DNA of 64,000 nucleotides from Hydrangea macrophylla (GCA_033977485.1 CM066988.1:140437359-140501358), one strand, 5' to 3'. Shown: positions 22,550-34,092, numbered from the stretch's first letter. Notes: generated by a model not told the origin, from the sequence alone. Translations and numbers: made by a program.

Positions 22550-22805
22550 ATAATTACTGTCACACACCGGTATAACTGGTAAGCCATTTGAAAAACATGT
22601 ATAGTATTATTCAAGTTATTGTTACACGATCTTGAAGATCGGTGTTAAGCCTAAGAAAATATGATAGTATTTATTTGTATGTGTTTTCCTAAATGGTGTA
22701 GATCCAAGAACAAGCTAAACTAGAAAGAAAAATTGAGTTTGGGAATCTCTGTGTTAGTAATTTTGACTTGATTGCTTTTGGCAATTGAGAAATAGTGGCT
22801 AACTT

Positions 22806-23606
22806 AGAGCAGCTTCAACGCAGTTTTTATATGACCTGCCAAAGTAAAAAAATGACAGATCCTCTAAAATTGCATACTTCAATGCATAGTTAATAGACCA
22901 TCTCCAATGTTAAATGTTATTTTCGTCATGCCAAATATATATTTTGGTATTGTTGTAATACTAAAATGTGCTCCAATGGTATATGTCAAATGAAATGCTA
23001 TTTCTTTCTTTGTATTGGACAAATTTAAGGTATTGCCTTGTTGGTATGCCAAATTATAGCATAGTCCTCCAAAAACACATCTCCAATGGTGTGCCAAAGG
23101 CCCAAAGATCATGCCAAATTATAGAAATGCCAAAGGTCATGCCAAATTGGCACAAGATATAGCATTGCTATAATTTGGCATGAGTTTTGGCATACTACTG
23201 GAGGGTTTTTTTATTTTTTTTTTATTTTTTAAGTCATGCTATAATTTGGCAATAGCATGAGCAATAGGATGCACATTGGAGATGGTCTTAGGCCTTTCAA
23301 ATTATAGCATTGTCAAATACTCTCTCAAATATAAGAAAAGATTGCCAAATCTTTGTCACATCATACTTTTGTTGGTAATTGTGACTAACAACTATTGTCA
23401 CCCATTTTCAATGCTAGTTGACTAGAAAATGGTAGTTATGATAAAAAAATGACATTTTGTATAAATGTACCATTAGAACAGAATTGTCAAAATTTAGCAT
23501 TTTTACACTATAACAATGTCAAATTATAACTTTGATGGAGAAAAAATTAATAGGTTGCATTGGAGTTTTTTTTTTTTTGCTGAGAAGGTTGCATTGGAGT
23601 TGCTCT
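22806..23606. mobile_element. Outer MITE (AGAGCAGCTTCAACGCA ends) interrupted by another MITE
   Basis: AGAGCAGCTTCAACGCAG at the left is mirrored by TGCATTGGAGTTGCTCT at the right. The string GGTTGCATTGGAGTT is duplicated at the right end. A second, complete inverted-repeat element (22896-23287) lies inside, which explains the length. Confidence 0.5.
22896..23287. mobile_element. Inner MITE with GACCATCTCCAATG ends, 392 bp
   Basis: GACCATCTCCAATG is inverted as CATTGGAGATGGTC (one mismatch region). Inside, ATGCCAAATTATAGCA-like strings recur in both orientations. TTA lies next to both ends, hinting at PIF/Harbinger, but three bases off on the left. Confidence 0.55.
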
Positions 23607-23963
23607 GAGCCATAATACTCCTAAAGATCTCGTCTTTATCAAAGTTTAGATCACGTGCCAACACATGCCTACTATTTGGCGATTATATTAAAATCAAAAG
23701 GAAATCTGATTTGTCTCCTTAATTGATGTTGAGGACCGTTGGGGCTCTCAAATCAACTTTCAAGTCATTATCACTTTGACTGTGTTATACGTGCTTTTGA
23801 AAAATAGTTCTATGTTTCTAACTTACTGTAGTGTTTCAAAAATATTAAAATATCAATCTATTGAGCATGAATTATTAGAGAATTAAGGCTCCATTTGGGA
23901 ACAATTTTTGGATATCAAAAGTGACTATGAAACTCTAAAAGCTAAAAAGAGACTATTTGACAA

Positions 23964-24320
23964 CAGGGCCGGCTCTGAGATTGTGAAATTCTCATGAGGC
24001 CTAAGCGAAAAAAAATTTTAGGCCCTTTTTTGGTCCTATTTTTATATATAATACATGTGTATACAAGGCCTTATTTTTTTTAGGCCCTATTTTACCCTAT
24101 TTTTATATATAATATATGTATATTGGCCAAACAATGCCTTATTTTTTGTCCTCTTTTTATATATAATGCATGTATATCTAAGGCCCTATTTTTTTAGGCC
24201 CTATTTTATATATAATACATAAATTTTGGCCAAACAAGGCCTTATTCCAAGACCAAACAAATTCTAATTTTTTGAGGCCCCAAGCGGCCGCCTGGACCGC
24301 TGGCCCAAGGGCCGGCCCTG
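23964..24320. mobile_element. hAT-type MITE (CAGGGCCGGC ends), 357 bp, TSD TTTGACAA
   Basis: Starts CAGGGCCGGCTCTGAG and ends GGGCCGGCCCTG. The 8-bp repeat TTTGACAA flanks it at 23956-23963 and 24321-24328. The inside holds about four copies of an AGGCCCTATTTT..TTTATATATAAT unit. Confidence 0.92.
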
Positions 24321-24854
24321 TTTGACAAACAAGATCTGGTGATTTAATCGCCGTGAGTCAATCACAGTCGATGTTTGTTGTTTCTTTCTTTTTTTTTTTC
24401 TTATTTATTTATTTAATTATAAGGGTAAAGGGTGGAGGTTCAACACTAGACCTATGTAATAGAGGGGTCTAAGACTCAGCTCGATGCCAAACGAGTTATA
24501 CTTTGCCAATCGCACAAAATTTTCAATTGAACAAAGCTACCTCAAATGACTTTTGGCCAAAAGCAAATTTCTACGTTTGAATTACAAAGGCATAAGTTGT
24601 TGCCAAACAGGGCCTAACTATGTCCTCGCTGTTTTTTTTTTTTTTTTTGATCAGTTGATTTGGTTCAATCTCAGACGGTGCAATAATCAATCCCATGTCA
24701 TGGATGATGCAATGACTGATTTTCTGATACTGACTTATTTATTGGATAACTGGGTAGATTTTCGTTTTGCACTTTTTCTTTCTTCTTTATTTATTTATTT
24801 TTTTAACCATTCTTTTCCATTCTTTCATTCATTCTTTCTTTCTTTTTTATTTTA

Positions 24855-25104
24855 CTCCCTCCGTCCCTTTTTTTAGTCCACGGAACTCAACTTATTAACG
24901 GGATAAAAAGAATCTACACCTACTTTTCACAATCGCCCCTAATCATTACAATAACTTTTTAGTTTTGTCTTGGTGTAGATTTCAAGGAAGGGTAGTTTTG
25001 GAAAATAAAGTAAAAATTGTATACCAATTTAGGAAAGTGGACATTAATTTTGGGACATCCCAAAATGGAATACAGGACTCAAAAAAAGGGATGGAGGGAG
25101 GGAG
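24855..25104. mobile_element. Stowaway-type MITE (Tc1/mariner), 250 bp, TA target
   Basis: Ends CTCCCTCCGTCCCTTTTTTT and the complement of a right end reading CTCCCTCCCTCCATCCC are the classic Stowaway terminus. TA lies immediately outside on both sides (24853-24854 and 25105-25106). The right end carries four extra bases from slippage of CTCC. Confidence 0.88.
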
Positions 25105-25135
25105 TACTTTATTCTATTTATTTATTCTGGTAAGT

Positions 25136-25159
25136 ATGTGTGTGTGTGTGTGTGTGTGT
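25136..25159. repeat. (TG)n microsatellite
   Basis: About 12 TG units, followed by T runs. Confidence 0.9.
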
Positions 25160-25642
25160 TTTTTCTTTTTATTTATTTATTTTTTTTTTTTTTTGGGGGT
25201 GGGGGGTTGGTTTCAGCCATGTTTTTGTATTGTATCTAAAAGTCAGTTAATTACTTTTTGCATATTAAAAGGATGTCTACTTCAATTGGAAAAATTGTGC
25301 AAATATCAAATCTTGACTTTTTAAAAATATTTGAACAAAACTCTTTTTTTTTTTTTGACAAATTTTTCCTTCTTCTCCAATCACAAAAACCTAGTTGCAA
25401 TTAAGGGAAAGAGAAGTCATAATCGCCGGCCAACGCCTCCGATCGCCACCGCCAATGTAGATTGTGTATATACTAGGTATTGCCCGTGCCCGAGAGCACT
25501 ACACGGAAAAAAAAAATCATACAAAAATAAAAGAGGTTTCTGGGTCTAAAATGAGTAGTTAAAACTGGTTTTAACTGTAACTGTATAATAATGTATACAA
25601 AAATTATTGTAAAAAAAAATCGATAAAATCTCAATTATTATG

Positions 25643-25976
25643 CAGGGTCGGCCCTGAGATGCCAAAATTGGCCGAGACCTCAAGCGAACTTTCAAAGGGG
25701 GCTAAAAAATGAGGCCTCTATACTAAGTTTCATAGAAATTTGGAAGAAATTAGAAGAAAATAGGCTTAAAAATGATAAGTTTAATAAAAATTGGGAAGAA
25801 ATTAGAAAAAAATAAGCCCTAAAAACGATAAGTTTCATAAAAATTAGGAAAAAATTCGAAGAAAATAGGCCTAAAAATAATAAGTTTTATAGAAATTAGG
25901 AAGAAATTAAAAGAAATAGGCCTAAAAATGAGACCCCATGTAGCGGCTTCACCGCTTTGCCTCAGGGCCGGCACTG
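25643..25976. mobile_element. hAT-type MITE (CAGGGTCGGC ends), 334 bp, TSD TTATTATG
   Basis: Starts CAGGGTCGGCCCTGAG and ends CAGGGCCGGCACTG. The 8-bp repeat TTATTATG flanks it at 25635-25642 and 25977-25984. Inside, a unit with TAGGCCTAAAAATGATAAG and AAAATTGGGAAGAAATTAG recurs about four times. It is the same family as 23964-24320. Confidence 0.92.
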
Positions 25977-26193
25977 TTATTATGTCAACATTAGACCCTA
26001 CTCTACTAAAATGCAATTTATTAGTCTGCCATAACAAAGTTTCACAGGCCTATTAAAATAAAACGTACAAAAAATAAGGGGCAGGGTAAGTGAAGCTATT
26101 TAATTCTTCACATAAAGTTGCCCCTTTCTGTCAAGAATAATCCACATTCAATTGTTGATAACAATAGAAATTCTACTCTAGTAGAATTCTCAA

Positions 26194-26300
26194 TCATTCT
26201 AGTTGTATCTCCCCCAGCTTATTTCCTTTAGCTCTCATCGAATGGTCTAGCAATATATTAGCAGACTTCAAATCGCAATGAATTGTGATTACAACAAAAA
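26194..26300 (-). pseudogene. Protein kinase catalytic-loop fragment
   Basis: The minus-strand frame reads IHCDLKSANILLDHSMRAK, the HRD-type catalytic loop (HCD here) through the N of the active site, as in plant receptor-like kinases. It then diverges and stops; no glycine loop, DFG or APE motif is found next to it. It is a broken piece of a kinase gene, not a working gene. Confidence 0.6.
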
Positions 26301-26337
26301 TACATCTCACATCAGTAAAGTATCCATAAAAAAAAAA

Positions 26338-26370
<33 letters not shown>

Positions 26371-26443
26371 AAAAGGATGTGCCAAAAGCTTATCCATCTC
26401 TAATGGCACTTCAACAAAAGCCTCGCGGCCTCTTGATGACTCA

Positions 26444-26569
26444 CTTTTTTCCTTCACTTGTTTTTTTTCTTTTTTCTATTTTTTGTTCAACATCCTTCAT
26501 TTGTTCAAACTTACTATGTTTGCTTGCCTTGTTCTCTATTAATCGTTTGCATTGTCCTTCAGATGCGCC
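26444..26569 (-). pseudogene. Unidentified coding-like segment, downstream half, cut by the hAT element
   Basis: On the minus strand the frame (ASEGQCKRLIENKAS.., EQMKDVEQKIEKRKK) ends at AAAAAA|GTGAGT, a plausible donor that also contains the TGA. The other half lies at 31064-31116. With the hAT element and one copy of its target duplication ignored, the two halves form one open frame of about 57 codons starting at an ATG. Lys/Glu-rich, likely coiled coil. Protein not recognised. Confidence 0.4.
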
Positions 26570-26579
26570 TAGGGCTGAA

Positions 26580-26735
26580 ATCGGTTCGGTTCGGTCGGTT
26601 TTGAGAGCATCTAGCGGACCGAACCGATAATTCGGTTTTCCAATATGATAAAACCGAAACAGACCGAACCATCTCATCGAACCGAACCGAACCGAACCGT
26701 CCCGGTCGGGTCGGTTTGGTTCGGTTTCGGTTTTA
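26580..26735. promoter_or_regulatory. Left subterminal CGGTTCGG array of the hAT element
   Basis: Many CGGTTCGGTT and ACCGAACCG motifs in both orientations within 160 bp of the left end; they are probable transposase binding sites. A matching array lies at 30880-31045 near the right end. Confidence 0.7.
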
Positions 26736-26984
26736 TAAGGTCATTTTGTTACAGCTACAGGTTTTGTTGGGCTGGGCCTAGCAAATTAGTTTTGGGCCAA
26801 TTTTTTTGTTTTTTATGCTTTGATTGGGCAAATTGTCACTCTTTTTAACACTTTGATTGGGCCAATTTTCACTATTTGATTGGGCTTATTAATTCCAATA
26901 TTTGATTGGGTCAATTTTCACTCTTTGAATTATTTGGGCCTAATTTGAATATATGCAAATAACAAGACATTGCAACAAGCAATT

Positions 26985-27285
26985 AACCTGCAGAGCAAAA
27001 AGTAGGCTAAGCTTAACCCAAGCAATGGGCATGACTTCATTGACTTATGAAAATAAGCAATTGCATAGCAATTGACCTATGCAAAGCAACAACTATAGCT
27101 AACCAAGCAATGGGAGTAGCTAACCCAAGCAATGGGCATGCCCTGTGAAAATAAGCAATTGCATAGCAATTGACCTGTGCAAAGCAACAAATAACCCACC
27201 CAAGCAATGGGCATGACCAGTGAAAATAAGCAATAAGCAGTAAGCAATTTACCTGTGACCATCAGTGACCTCATTATGTTGTCCA
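26985..27285. repeat. Degenerate tandem repeat of about 75 bp in the hAT element
   Basis: Three to four units contain CCAAGCAATGGGCATG and AAAATAAGCAATTGCATAGC. They lie between the transposase 3' end and the left terminus. Confidence 0.8.
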
Positions 27286-27566
27286 AGAACCGAAACTAGC
27301 TTCTCAAAAAAAAAAAAAAGGAATACAAGCACAAAGCAATACGAACAATAACCGAATATTCAACACAAACATGATTAGAACATAATAATTCTCCAAAATT
27401 CCAAATTAAAAGTCCAACTCTTCAAACTAACAACATGCTTCACTTGTACTTTTGTCCTCTACTACTTTCAGTGTCAATCATCGTCCTCAATAACCGTGGG
27501 TGTGGAATCCAACGTGCTTGATTCATCCATAAATTCTACAAAAAAAAGTTGAAAAAGAAAACCACA

Positions 27567-29739
27567 TTACAAAGAACACATATATGATATCTTATTCAAA
27601 TAATGGAATGCATAAAAACTCAAACGTATACCTGAGGCGAACTTGTCAAACTCATCGATATCATCGATTGAAGCCGTAAGCTTAATAGGAGCAGATGAAG
27701 AGCGAAGCCAATTTTGTGTACAAATAAGGGCCTCGGCCACCTTTGGAGCCAATGAAGTACGGTATGAATCAATAACACGACCTGCCGTGCTAAACACGGA
27801 TTCGGAAGCTACGGTTGAAACAGGAATTGCAAGCACATCTCGGGCAACCCTAGAAAGCAATTTATATCTAATAGAGTTGACTTTCCACCACTTTAATATA
27901 TCAAATCCATTTGAATCATCTTCGCAACTCTCTATTAGATACCTTTCCACCTCTGATTTGTTTTCTAGAGTTTCAGCTTCCATTAAGCGTCTCTTGAACT
28001 CTATCTTCCTCAATGTTCTCAAATCCGTATCCTCCTTACTAAATCCACCCTCCACTATTTGACAACCACTTGTCTCTTGTGCTCTACCACCTCCCGCCTC
28101 CCTTTCATGAAATTGATACAAAGATATCAATACATCCTTAACTTTTTGTGTCAATTCAATAGTCGTCGTTGTATCATAGAATGACTCAAAGATATACTCA
28201 ACATAGCGCAATTTATAACGAGGATCAAGAACTAATCCAACATACAACAAGGGATTCATAGTGTCAAATTTCCCCCAATACTTGTCAATTTTTTTTTTTC
28301 ATATTGACTGCCATGGTTCTCAAAGATAAATCCCCTTTGCTACATTCAATTTCAATGGTATCTTGAATGGTTACCAAGTCCATAGCAAATGAATTGCACG
28401 TGACATGGTTAGACCCAGAAAAAGGTAAAGTAGCATCGTAAAAAATCTTCAAAAATTTAACAAACAATCTTATATTCTCCCAATCGTCATTAAAAGGAGG
28501 ACCCAAAAGTCTAACACTTCCTCTCTTACCACTACCATCATCCTCACCCACATTAACACTCTCCCCCCCACTAACAAACGTTACAAAGTTGTTGTCTTCC
28601 TCCTCTAGCCGTTCAAAAGCTTTTTGAAACTTTTCCGCCTTCTCCAACATCATGTAAGTAGAATTCCACCTAGTTGCCACGTCTAAAGATACACCACTTT
28701 TAGATGGAATCTTTTCTTTCTCGGCACACAATTGAAATGTTTTCCACCTTTGTGGAGAGGATTTCACGTATCTTACCGCATTTCTAACTTTCAATATTGA
28801 GTCATCAATATCTTTCAATCCATCACGAACTATGAGATTCAAGATATGAGCACAACATCTCATATGCATGTACTCATGTTCTAGTATTGTGCCCTTCCTA
28901 CTCTTCATCTTCCTTTTCAAAAAATTAATTAACCCATTATTTGAACTTGCATTATCGACAGTAACCGTAAGCAACTTATCTATTCCCCACTCAAGTAAAC
29001 ACATTTCAATAACCTTACCAAGCGTATCACCCTTATGACTTTCCACCATACAAAAGTTGAGAACTTTTTTTTGTATATGCCAATCACTATCAATATAGTG
29101 TGCAGTCAAAGACATGTAGTTTAAATTTTGCAAGGATGTCCACGTGTCAGTGGTAAGACAAACCCGTTGCCCTCTAAGCGCACTTTTTAGCCTTTTCTTC
29201 TCTCTTAAGAACACTTTTTTACATTCTTTAGCAATGGTTATTCGTGAGGGGATTTTAGAAAATTTTGGACATGCTTTTAACATGAATTTTCTAAAACCCT
29301 CATTCTCTACAAATTTAAAAGGCAGCTCATCAATTACTAACATTTCTGCTAAAGATTCTTTAATATCCTCTGCACAAAAAGAAATCGATACAAGTGAGCC
29401 ACCACTGCTAGATCCTTGTGGACTAGGTGTAAAACCCAAAGTGGTTTGGGTCGTATCCACCTTCCTATGAGGATTTTTCTTACATTGTGTTTCTAAATGA
29501 GTTTTCATTGATGTTGTCCCATTGGCTTTAGACTCACATGCGTAACCCGTCCCACAATAACTACATAAAGCCCTACGCTTAGCATTAGGGTTCTCATTCT
29601 TAACCTCAGTGAAATGGTCCCAAACATACGATCTTTTCTTACCGCTAGCCTTGGGGGGAAGTGGCGGGAGACCTTCGCTTTCATTGCAATTGGCCGCATC
29701 CTTTGAGGGTTGGTTTATCGTATCATGATTATCATCCAT
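27567..29739 (-). pseudogene. hAT transposase (BED zinc finger, RNase H-like core, hAT C-terminal domain), one frameshift
   Basis: Catalyses cut-and-paste transposition. The likely start is the ATG at 29739, one base after a splice acceptor (ATTTTCAG|G), 21 codons inside a longer open frame beginning at 29802. Domains: a BED finger (CSYCGTGYACES.. with a following H-x4-C), an RNase H-like core with LTTDTWTS and TVTVDNASSNN, and the C-terminal hAT domain with LAIPVSTVASESVFSTAGR. The frame breaks at 28285-28310: eleven A residues follow the ATG of AVNM, where ten would keep frame with DKYWGKF. The part before ends at a TGA; the rest is open to 27567. Everything else looks intact at about 720 codons, a normal length. 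Either this copy was inactivated by one slip in an A-run or the run was miscounted in sequencing. Confidence 0.9.
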
Positions 29740-29740
29740 C

Positions 29741-30188
29741 CTGAAAATATTGAAAGTATCCACTTTAGATCTACTATTAATTAACAAAGTATCCAAATTC
29801 AAAACTAAAGTAATCTAGATCTACTATTAATTAACAAAGACACAAAGTCACTGAGTCTAGAGTCTATAAGAAAGAGGGGGAATAGATCTTCTACTGTAAA
29901 AAAAAAAAAAAAAAAAGGAAAAAAAGAAAAAAAAAAAGAAAAACAATCTACATCTACTATTTAATTAACAAAGAAACAAAGTCAACAATAGAGTCTATAA
30001 ACCAAGTTTGAACAATCTAGATCCACTGTAAAAAAATAATAATAATAATAGTAATCTACTACTAACAACAAGAACCATCCAGATTTGCTAGCCAAAAAAA
30101 AAAAAAACAATCTACATCTACTATTAATTAACAAAGAAACAAAGTCAACTAGATCTACATAAACCAAGTTTGAACAATCTAGATCTAC

Positions 30189-30223
<35 letters not shown>

Positions 30224-30537
30224 ACAATCTACTACTAACTACATGAACCATCCAGATTTGCTAGCAAAAAAAAAAAAAGAGAACAATATAGATCTACTAT
30301 TAATAAACAAAGAAACAAAGTCAACTAGATCTACGATTCTACATAAACTGTTTAACATATATATATATATATATATATATTGTGGCTAGATGCCTAGATC
30401 CATCTCAGATTCTCAATAAGAAGTTAAGAAAAATGGAAAAACGAGTAGCAACCAAACCTCAGTGGCGGAGGTGGTGTTCTAGCAAAAATAAAAATAAAAA
30501 TTGGATAGATCGAAGGAAGTAAGGACTGAAGACTTAC
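29741..30537 (-). other. Probable 5'UTR intron of the hAT transposase gene
   Basis: On the minus strand a donor, CACTGAA|GTAAGTC, ends at 30537 and an acceptor, CAATATTTTCAG, ends at 29741, directly before the ATG at 29739. The intron contains about four degenerate units of roughly 130 bp with GATCTACTATTAATTAACAA and AACAAAGTCAACTAGATC (29815-30345) and long poly-A runs. Confidence 0.5.
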
Positions 30538-31063
30538 TTCAGTGGCGGAGGTGCTGTTCTAGCGGCGATGGAGTGGTGAGGAAACAGCTGCGGCGTGGAA
30601 AACTCTGCGGCTCTGCGGCGTGGTGAGGAACAGCATCAGCGTGGTGGAGTGGTGGTGGCCTTTCAGTGGCGGCGTGGTGGTCCGGTGGAGTGGTGGTGAC
30701 CCTATCAGGGGCGGCGTGGTGGTGTGGGTCAGTGAAGAGTCTGAAGACTCTTCTTCACTACTGTAATGAAGAGAGGCTGAAGGGAAAGAGAAGAATAGGA
30801 TTTAGGGTTGTTTTGTTTTCCAATGTTACTTATATATATGGGCTTAAAAATATTAAATATATAGCAAATGTATGTGTAATATCGGTTCGGTTCGGTTCGG
30901 TGACGGTGCTATTACAGTAAACACTGAAACCGAACCGAAAACCGACTTTTAAGTTTTTCTCATACCGAAACCGACCGAAGTATATAAAATACCGAACCGA
31001 ACCAAACCGAATCAGTCGGTTCGGTCGGTCTGTTCGGTTTTTTCGGTTTTTCTTACACCCCTA

Positions 31064-31116
31064 GATGCGCCATGTGTAATACTCCAAATCTTCTTTTTCT
31101 TCGGATCGCCCAACAT
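31064..31116 (-). pseudogene. Unidentified coding-like segment, upstream half, cut by the hAT element
   Basis: The minus-strand frame starts at an ATG (31116), preceded directly by an in-frame TGA, and reads LGDPKKKKIWSITHGA into the target duplication. It continues at 26569 on the other side of the hAT element. Confidence 0.4.
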
Positions 31117-31119
31117 TCA

Positions 31120-33490
31120 ATAGACCAAATTCACCTAAGCCCAAAGGATGTAAAGTGTTTCTAAAAGAATTCACATAAAGTATGTTTTACTGTACTGAAT
31201 GCTCAAGTATTAATCAAGACTCTTGCCCTCATTAGATTTTTTTTTTCCCACTTTTTAATCCCCATTAATAGGTATTTGCAATGGCACTCCCAAAAGGCTC
31301 TTTTACTTCTATATTAAATACATCATGCATTTGGGTCAGTAGCAAATGCTCATTTATATATGGATGTACTAATGATAATTTCAGTAGCCCAAATAATGTC
31401 GCAACAAATCAATTACACCAATTGTACATCCATTTATTACACAAATTGTTCCATTAAAATTTGCAAATGAACAAACAGAGGCAAATGATAAAAAAAGTTT
31501 AGTGTTTCAACTATGTAATAATGAAAACAAAAGGGTTATGAAATTACCGCTTAGGCTTTTATTTACCTAAGGTCCCTCTCTTTTCAAATGAGATGCACAT
31601 CCTCACGATGAGCTCCAAAGTAATTCCTTCAAAAAATATAGCTGTGGACATTCAAAGGATATACTAAAATAACAATTCTATCCCTCAAAATATCATGGGC
31701 AAAGAAAGAAAACTTGAACCATACAACAAATACCCGAAATAGGACGGTTTTACCCATTAAGGGATAATTAGAGCCATCCAAACACGCTTGTATATCAAAT
31801 AGGAATAATCAAAGACTAAAATTCCGAAACACCACAATAAAACACCACAATTGTAAATGTAGAAGATCTTTCGCACACGCTGAAATAGAGGACCATGTCA
31901 AAGAGAAAAAGAAACATAGAAGATATTTTATTTTTCACCTTTGTCCACAATGGCGTTATAGAACATACAAAGAAAGTCAAATCAAAGGCGTTAAATACCT
32001 GAGACAGAGGTTGAGCACAATAAATACCAGAGGCTGGGGAAAAAAAAAACAACAAACCCATTAACTCAAAAATCAATGGATCAAAAAAAACAAAAAACAA
32101 AAACAAAAGGAAAAGAGGGTATGTGCATATATGTGTTTCCGTGTGTGCAAAGAGGGATACAGAGAGACCCAATTCTAGAAAGGAATTTTTTATTGTGATA
32201 ATTAATTTTAGGGAGAGAATTTTAGCAATAGATAATTCGGAGATAATTAGGAAACTAAAAGGGAAAATTATAATGGGAATTTGTCATTTCATGATTTAAA
32301 TCATCACCCTAAAATTAGGGGTGCGATAGAGGAAAGCAAAAACCTCATAAATTAGAAAGGAAAAAAAAAAAAAAAAAGAATCCCAATTCATATGGTTATG
32401 GTGAATCTATAAAGGGTAAGGAAAATGAAGGGGTATATTGGCAAAACACAATTTAGGGAAAGCAAATAAATGACTATCTATATAATATAGAGAGATACAT
32501 CAGGAAATCAATGTGTTGACTCAAATTATAATGGGATTTTGAAACCCAAAATCTTAATTAGAAAGACATATAAGTAGGAGAGAGATTTTAGCACTTCAAA
32601 TTTATTAAAGAATAATGGTATATAGATTTCAGACATAATAACCTTGCTCTATTTGGGGAAGCAATTTTGGAAAAGGGAAAAAAAATCCAAAATAAAAAAG
32701 AATGGAAATCATATAACCTAAATTGACCAAGAAAATATATTTTAAGGCAACAAACAGTTTTATGGATGACATCAAATTAACCTGCTCAATTTCTAAACAA
32801 AATATTAGTCACCCTCTTGTAAAACAAAATCATAAACATGCAGACCAAATTGACACAGAGCAATAGTATTGTTTAAAACATACTCTAAAGCGTGTGATGA
32901 TCATTATCAAATTGCAAAGGTAATTCAAAGTGAATGGCTTAAGGGTGGGCTGAGCAAGTAGGATGACACTCATATTCAAAGGTCACACTATCAACTCAGT
33001 CAACAGAATGTATTAGAAGTAATTGAAAAAAATGAACATCAAATTTAACCGCCAATAGAAATATTTTCGTTCCATGTTCATCTATTCATACGAAAAAGAA
33101 TAATACACATAAGCAAATGAATACTGGGACCAGAAAATTCTTTACCTCTATGGAAGATATTGATGAAAACTCTATTGCGAGCAACCCCCAAATTGCTTAC
33201 CTCTCCTATCATTGTGAAGGGGAAAAAAAAAAGACGACTTACAGTAGCATTCACATTTTGCTGGTCTCAACCCCTCCATGTTCATCAATCCGTCAAAAAT
33301 AAATTTAAAATGAGGGAATTTTCAATCCCTCCATTTCAGTGGTGGTGCTGCCCATTGATCTCTTGGAGTTCCTCAACCAAATCTAAACAAATCTTTCCCC
33401 AATAAAACTTTGTGGGATTAAGAGACAAATATGTGTGTGTGCAAGCAATAGGAACCCACAAAATCAAAATCAAACAAAATCAAGAACAAA
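31120..33490. other. Unassigned sequence with scattered splice-like signals on the minus strand
   Basis: No complete gene was recognised. On the minus strand, candidate exon 31657-31581 (acceptor TGTCCACAG, donor TTAG|GTAAAT, open frame with ELIVRMCISFEKRG) and a 35-nt piece near 32037-32003 (acceptor CCCCAG, donor CTCAG|GTATTT) look spliceable. Phases could not be chained and no family was recognised. They could be remnants of a decayed gene or chance. Confidence 0.3.
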
Positions 33491-33498
33491 ACTCTTAC

Positions 33499-33689
33499 TG
33501 ATCTGAGCAAGCTAATCGTCGCCGTCTCGAAGGCGCTGATCGATTACGAAGGTGTTGTGCTGTTCCAATCGAAGAGGGGTTTTCTTGACTCTTTGGTACT
33601 GTCGCCACCGCCTCGGTTTGAAATGAAATAGAAGTTGCTGAACGGCTTGAAGATCCAGTTGCTGATCGCCGCCTCAGTTTGAAAAACAT
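33499..33689 (-). CDS. Possible first coding exon of an unidentified gene
   Basis: The frame begins MFFKLRRRSATGSSSRSATS and is Ser/Arg-rich. It lies behind a CT-rich leader-like stretch (about 33690-33915) and ends near GATCA|GTAAGA, a fair donor. Joining it to the nearest downstream acceptors gives immediate stops. It may be a real exon of a lost gene or a leader; no domain is visible. Confidence 0.25.
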
Positions 33690-34092
33690 TAAAACGAAAG
33701 GAAAGTTGCCGATCCAATTGCCGATTCGGATACGATCCAGTTGTTGATCCTCTTTTAATCGATCGATCCGGTCGTAGTTGGTGTACGTGGTGGTCTAGTG
33801 TTGGTGGTGGTGGTTGAAAGAGAAGAAGAGATACAGAGAGTGCTGAGATCGAGATAGTATAGAGGGAGAGGGAGAGGGAGAGAAATTGATACAGAGAAAG
33901 ACTGGAGGGACGTTGATTTGTGTTGCGTCTAGGTTAATTACTCTCACAACAAAATGGTCCAATCAGCATCCTAGTCATATAAAACTCATCCTAGTCATAT
34001 TTTGATGTGTCCTAGTAGGATAAAGTCCTACAATATAATATAGATAGTATGTATATATATATATATATATATATAAATATATATCAGTCAGG

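Larger units (their letters stand above)
26570..31063 (-). mobile_element. Near-intact autonomous hAT transposon (Ac-like), 4494 bp, TSD GATGCGCC
   Basis: The left end TAGGGCTGAAATCGG and the right end (complement TAGGGGTGTAAGAAAAACCG) are flanked by the exact 8-bp repeat GATGCGCC at 26562-26569 and 31064-31071. Both subterminal regions carry dense CGGTTCGG/CCGAACCG arrays (26580-26735 and 30880-31045), the kind of site hAT transposases bind. It encodes a BED-finger hAT transposase on the minus strand. The left end resembles the maize Ac terminus. Internal tandem repeats lie at about 26985-27285 and 29815-30345. Confidence 0.95.

Noticed and set aside
26441..26677. 78-codon frame starting inside the hAT terminus
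   Set aside because: Its first part is hAT end sequence; only the part left of 26570 belongs to the interrupted older frame.
29144..29470. 108-codon plus-strand frame
   Set aside because: Antisense shadow of the hAT transposase.
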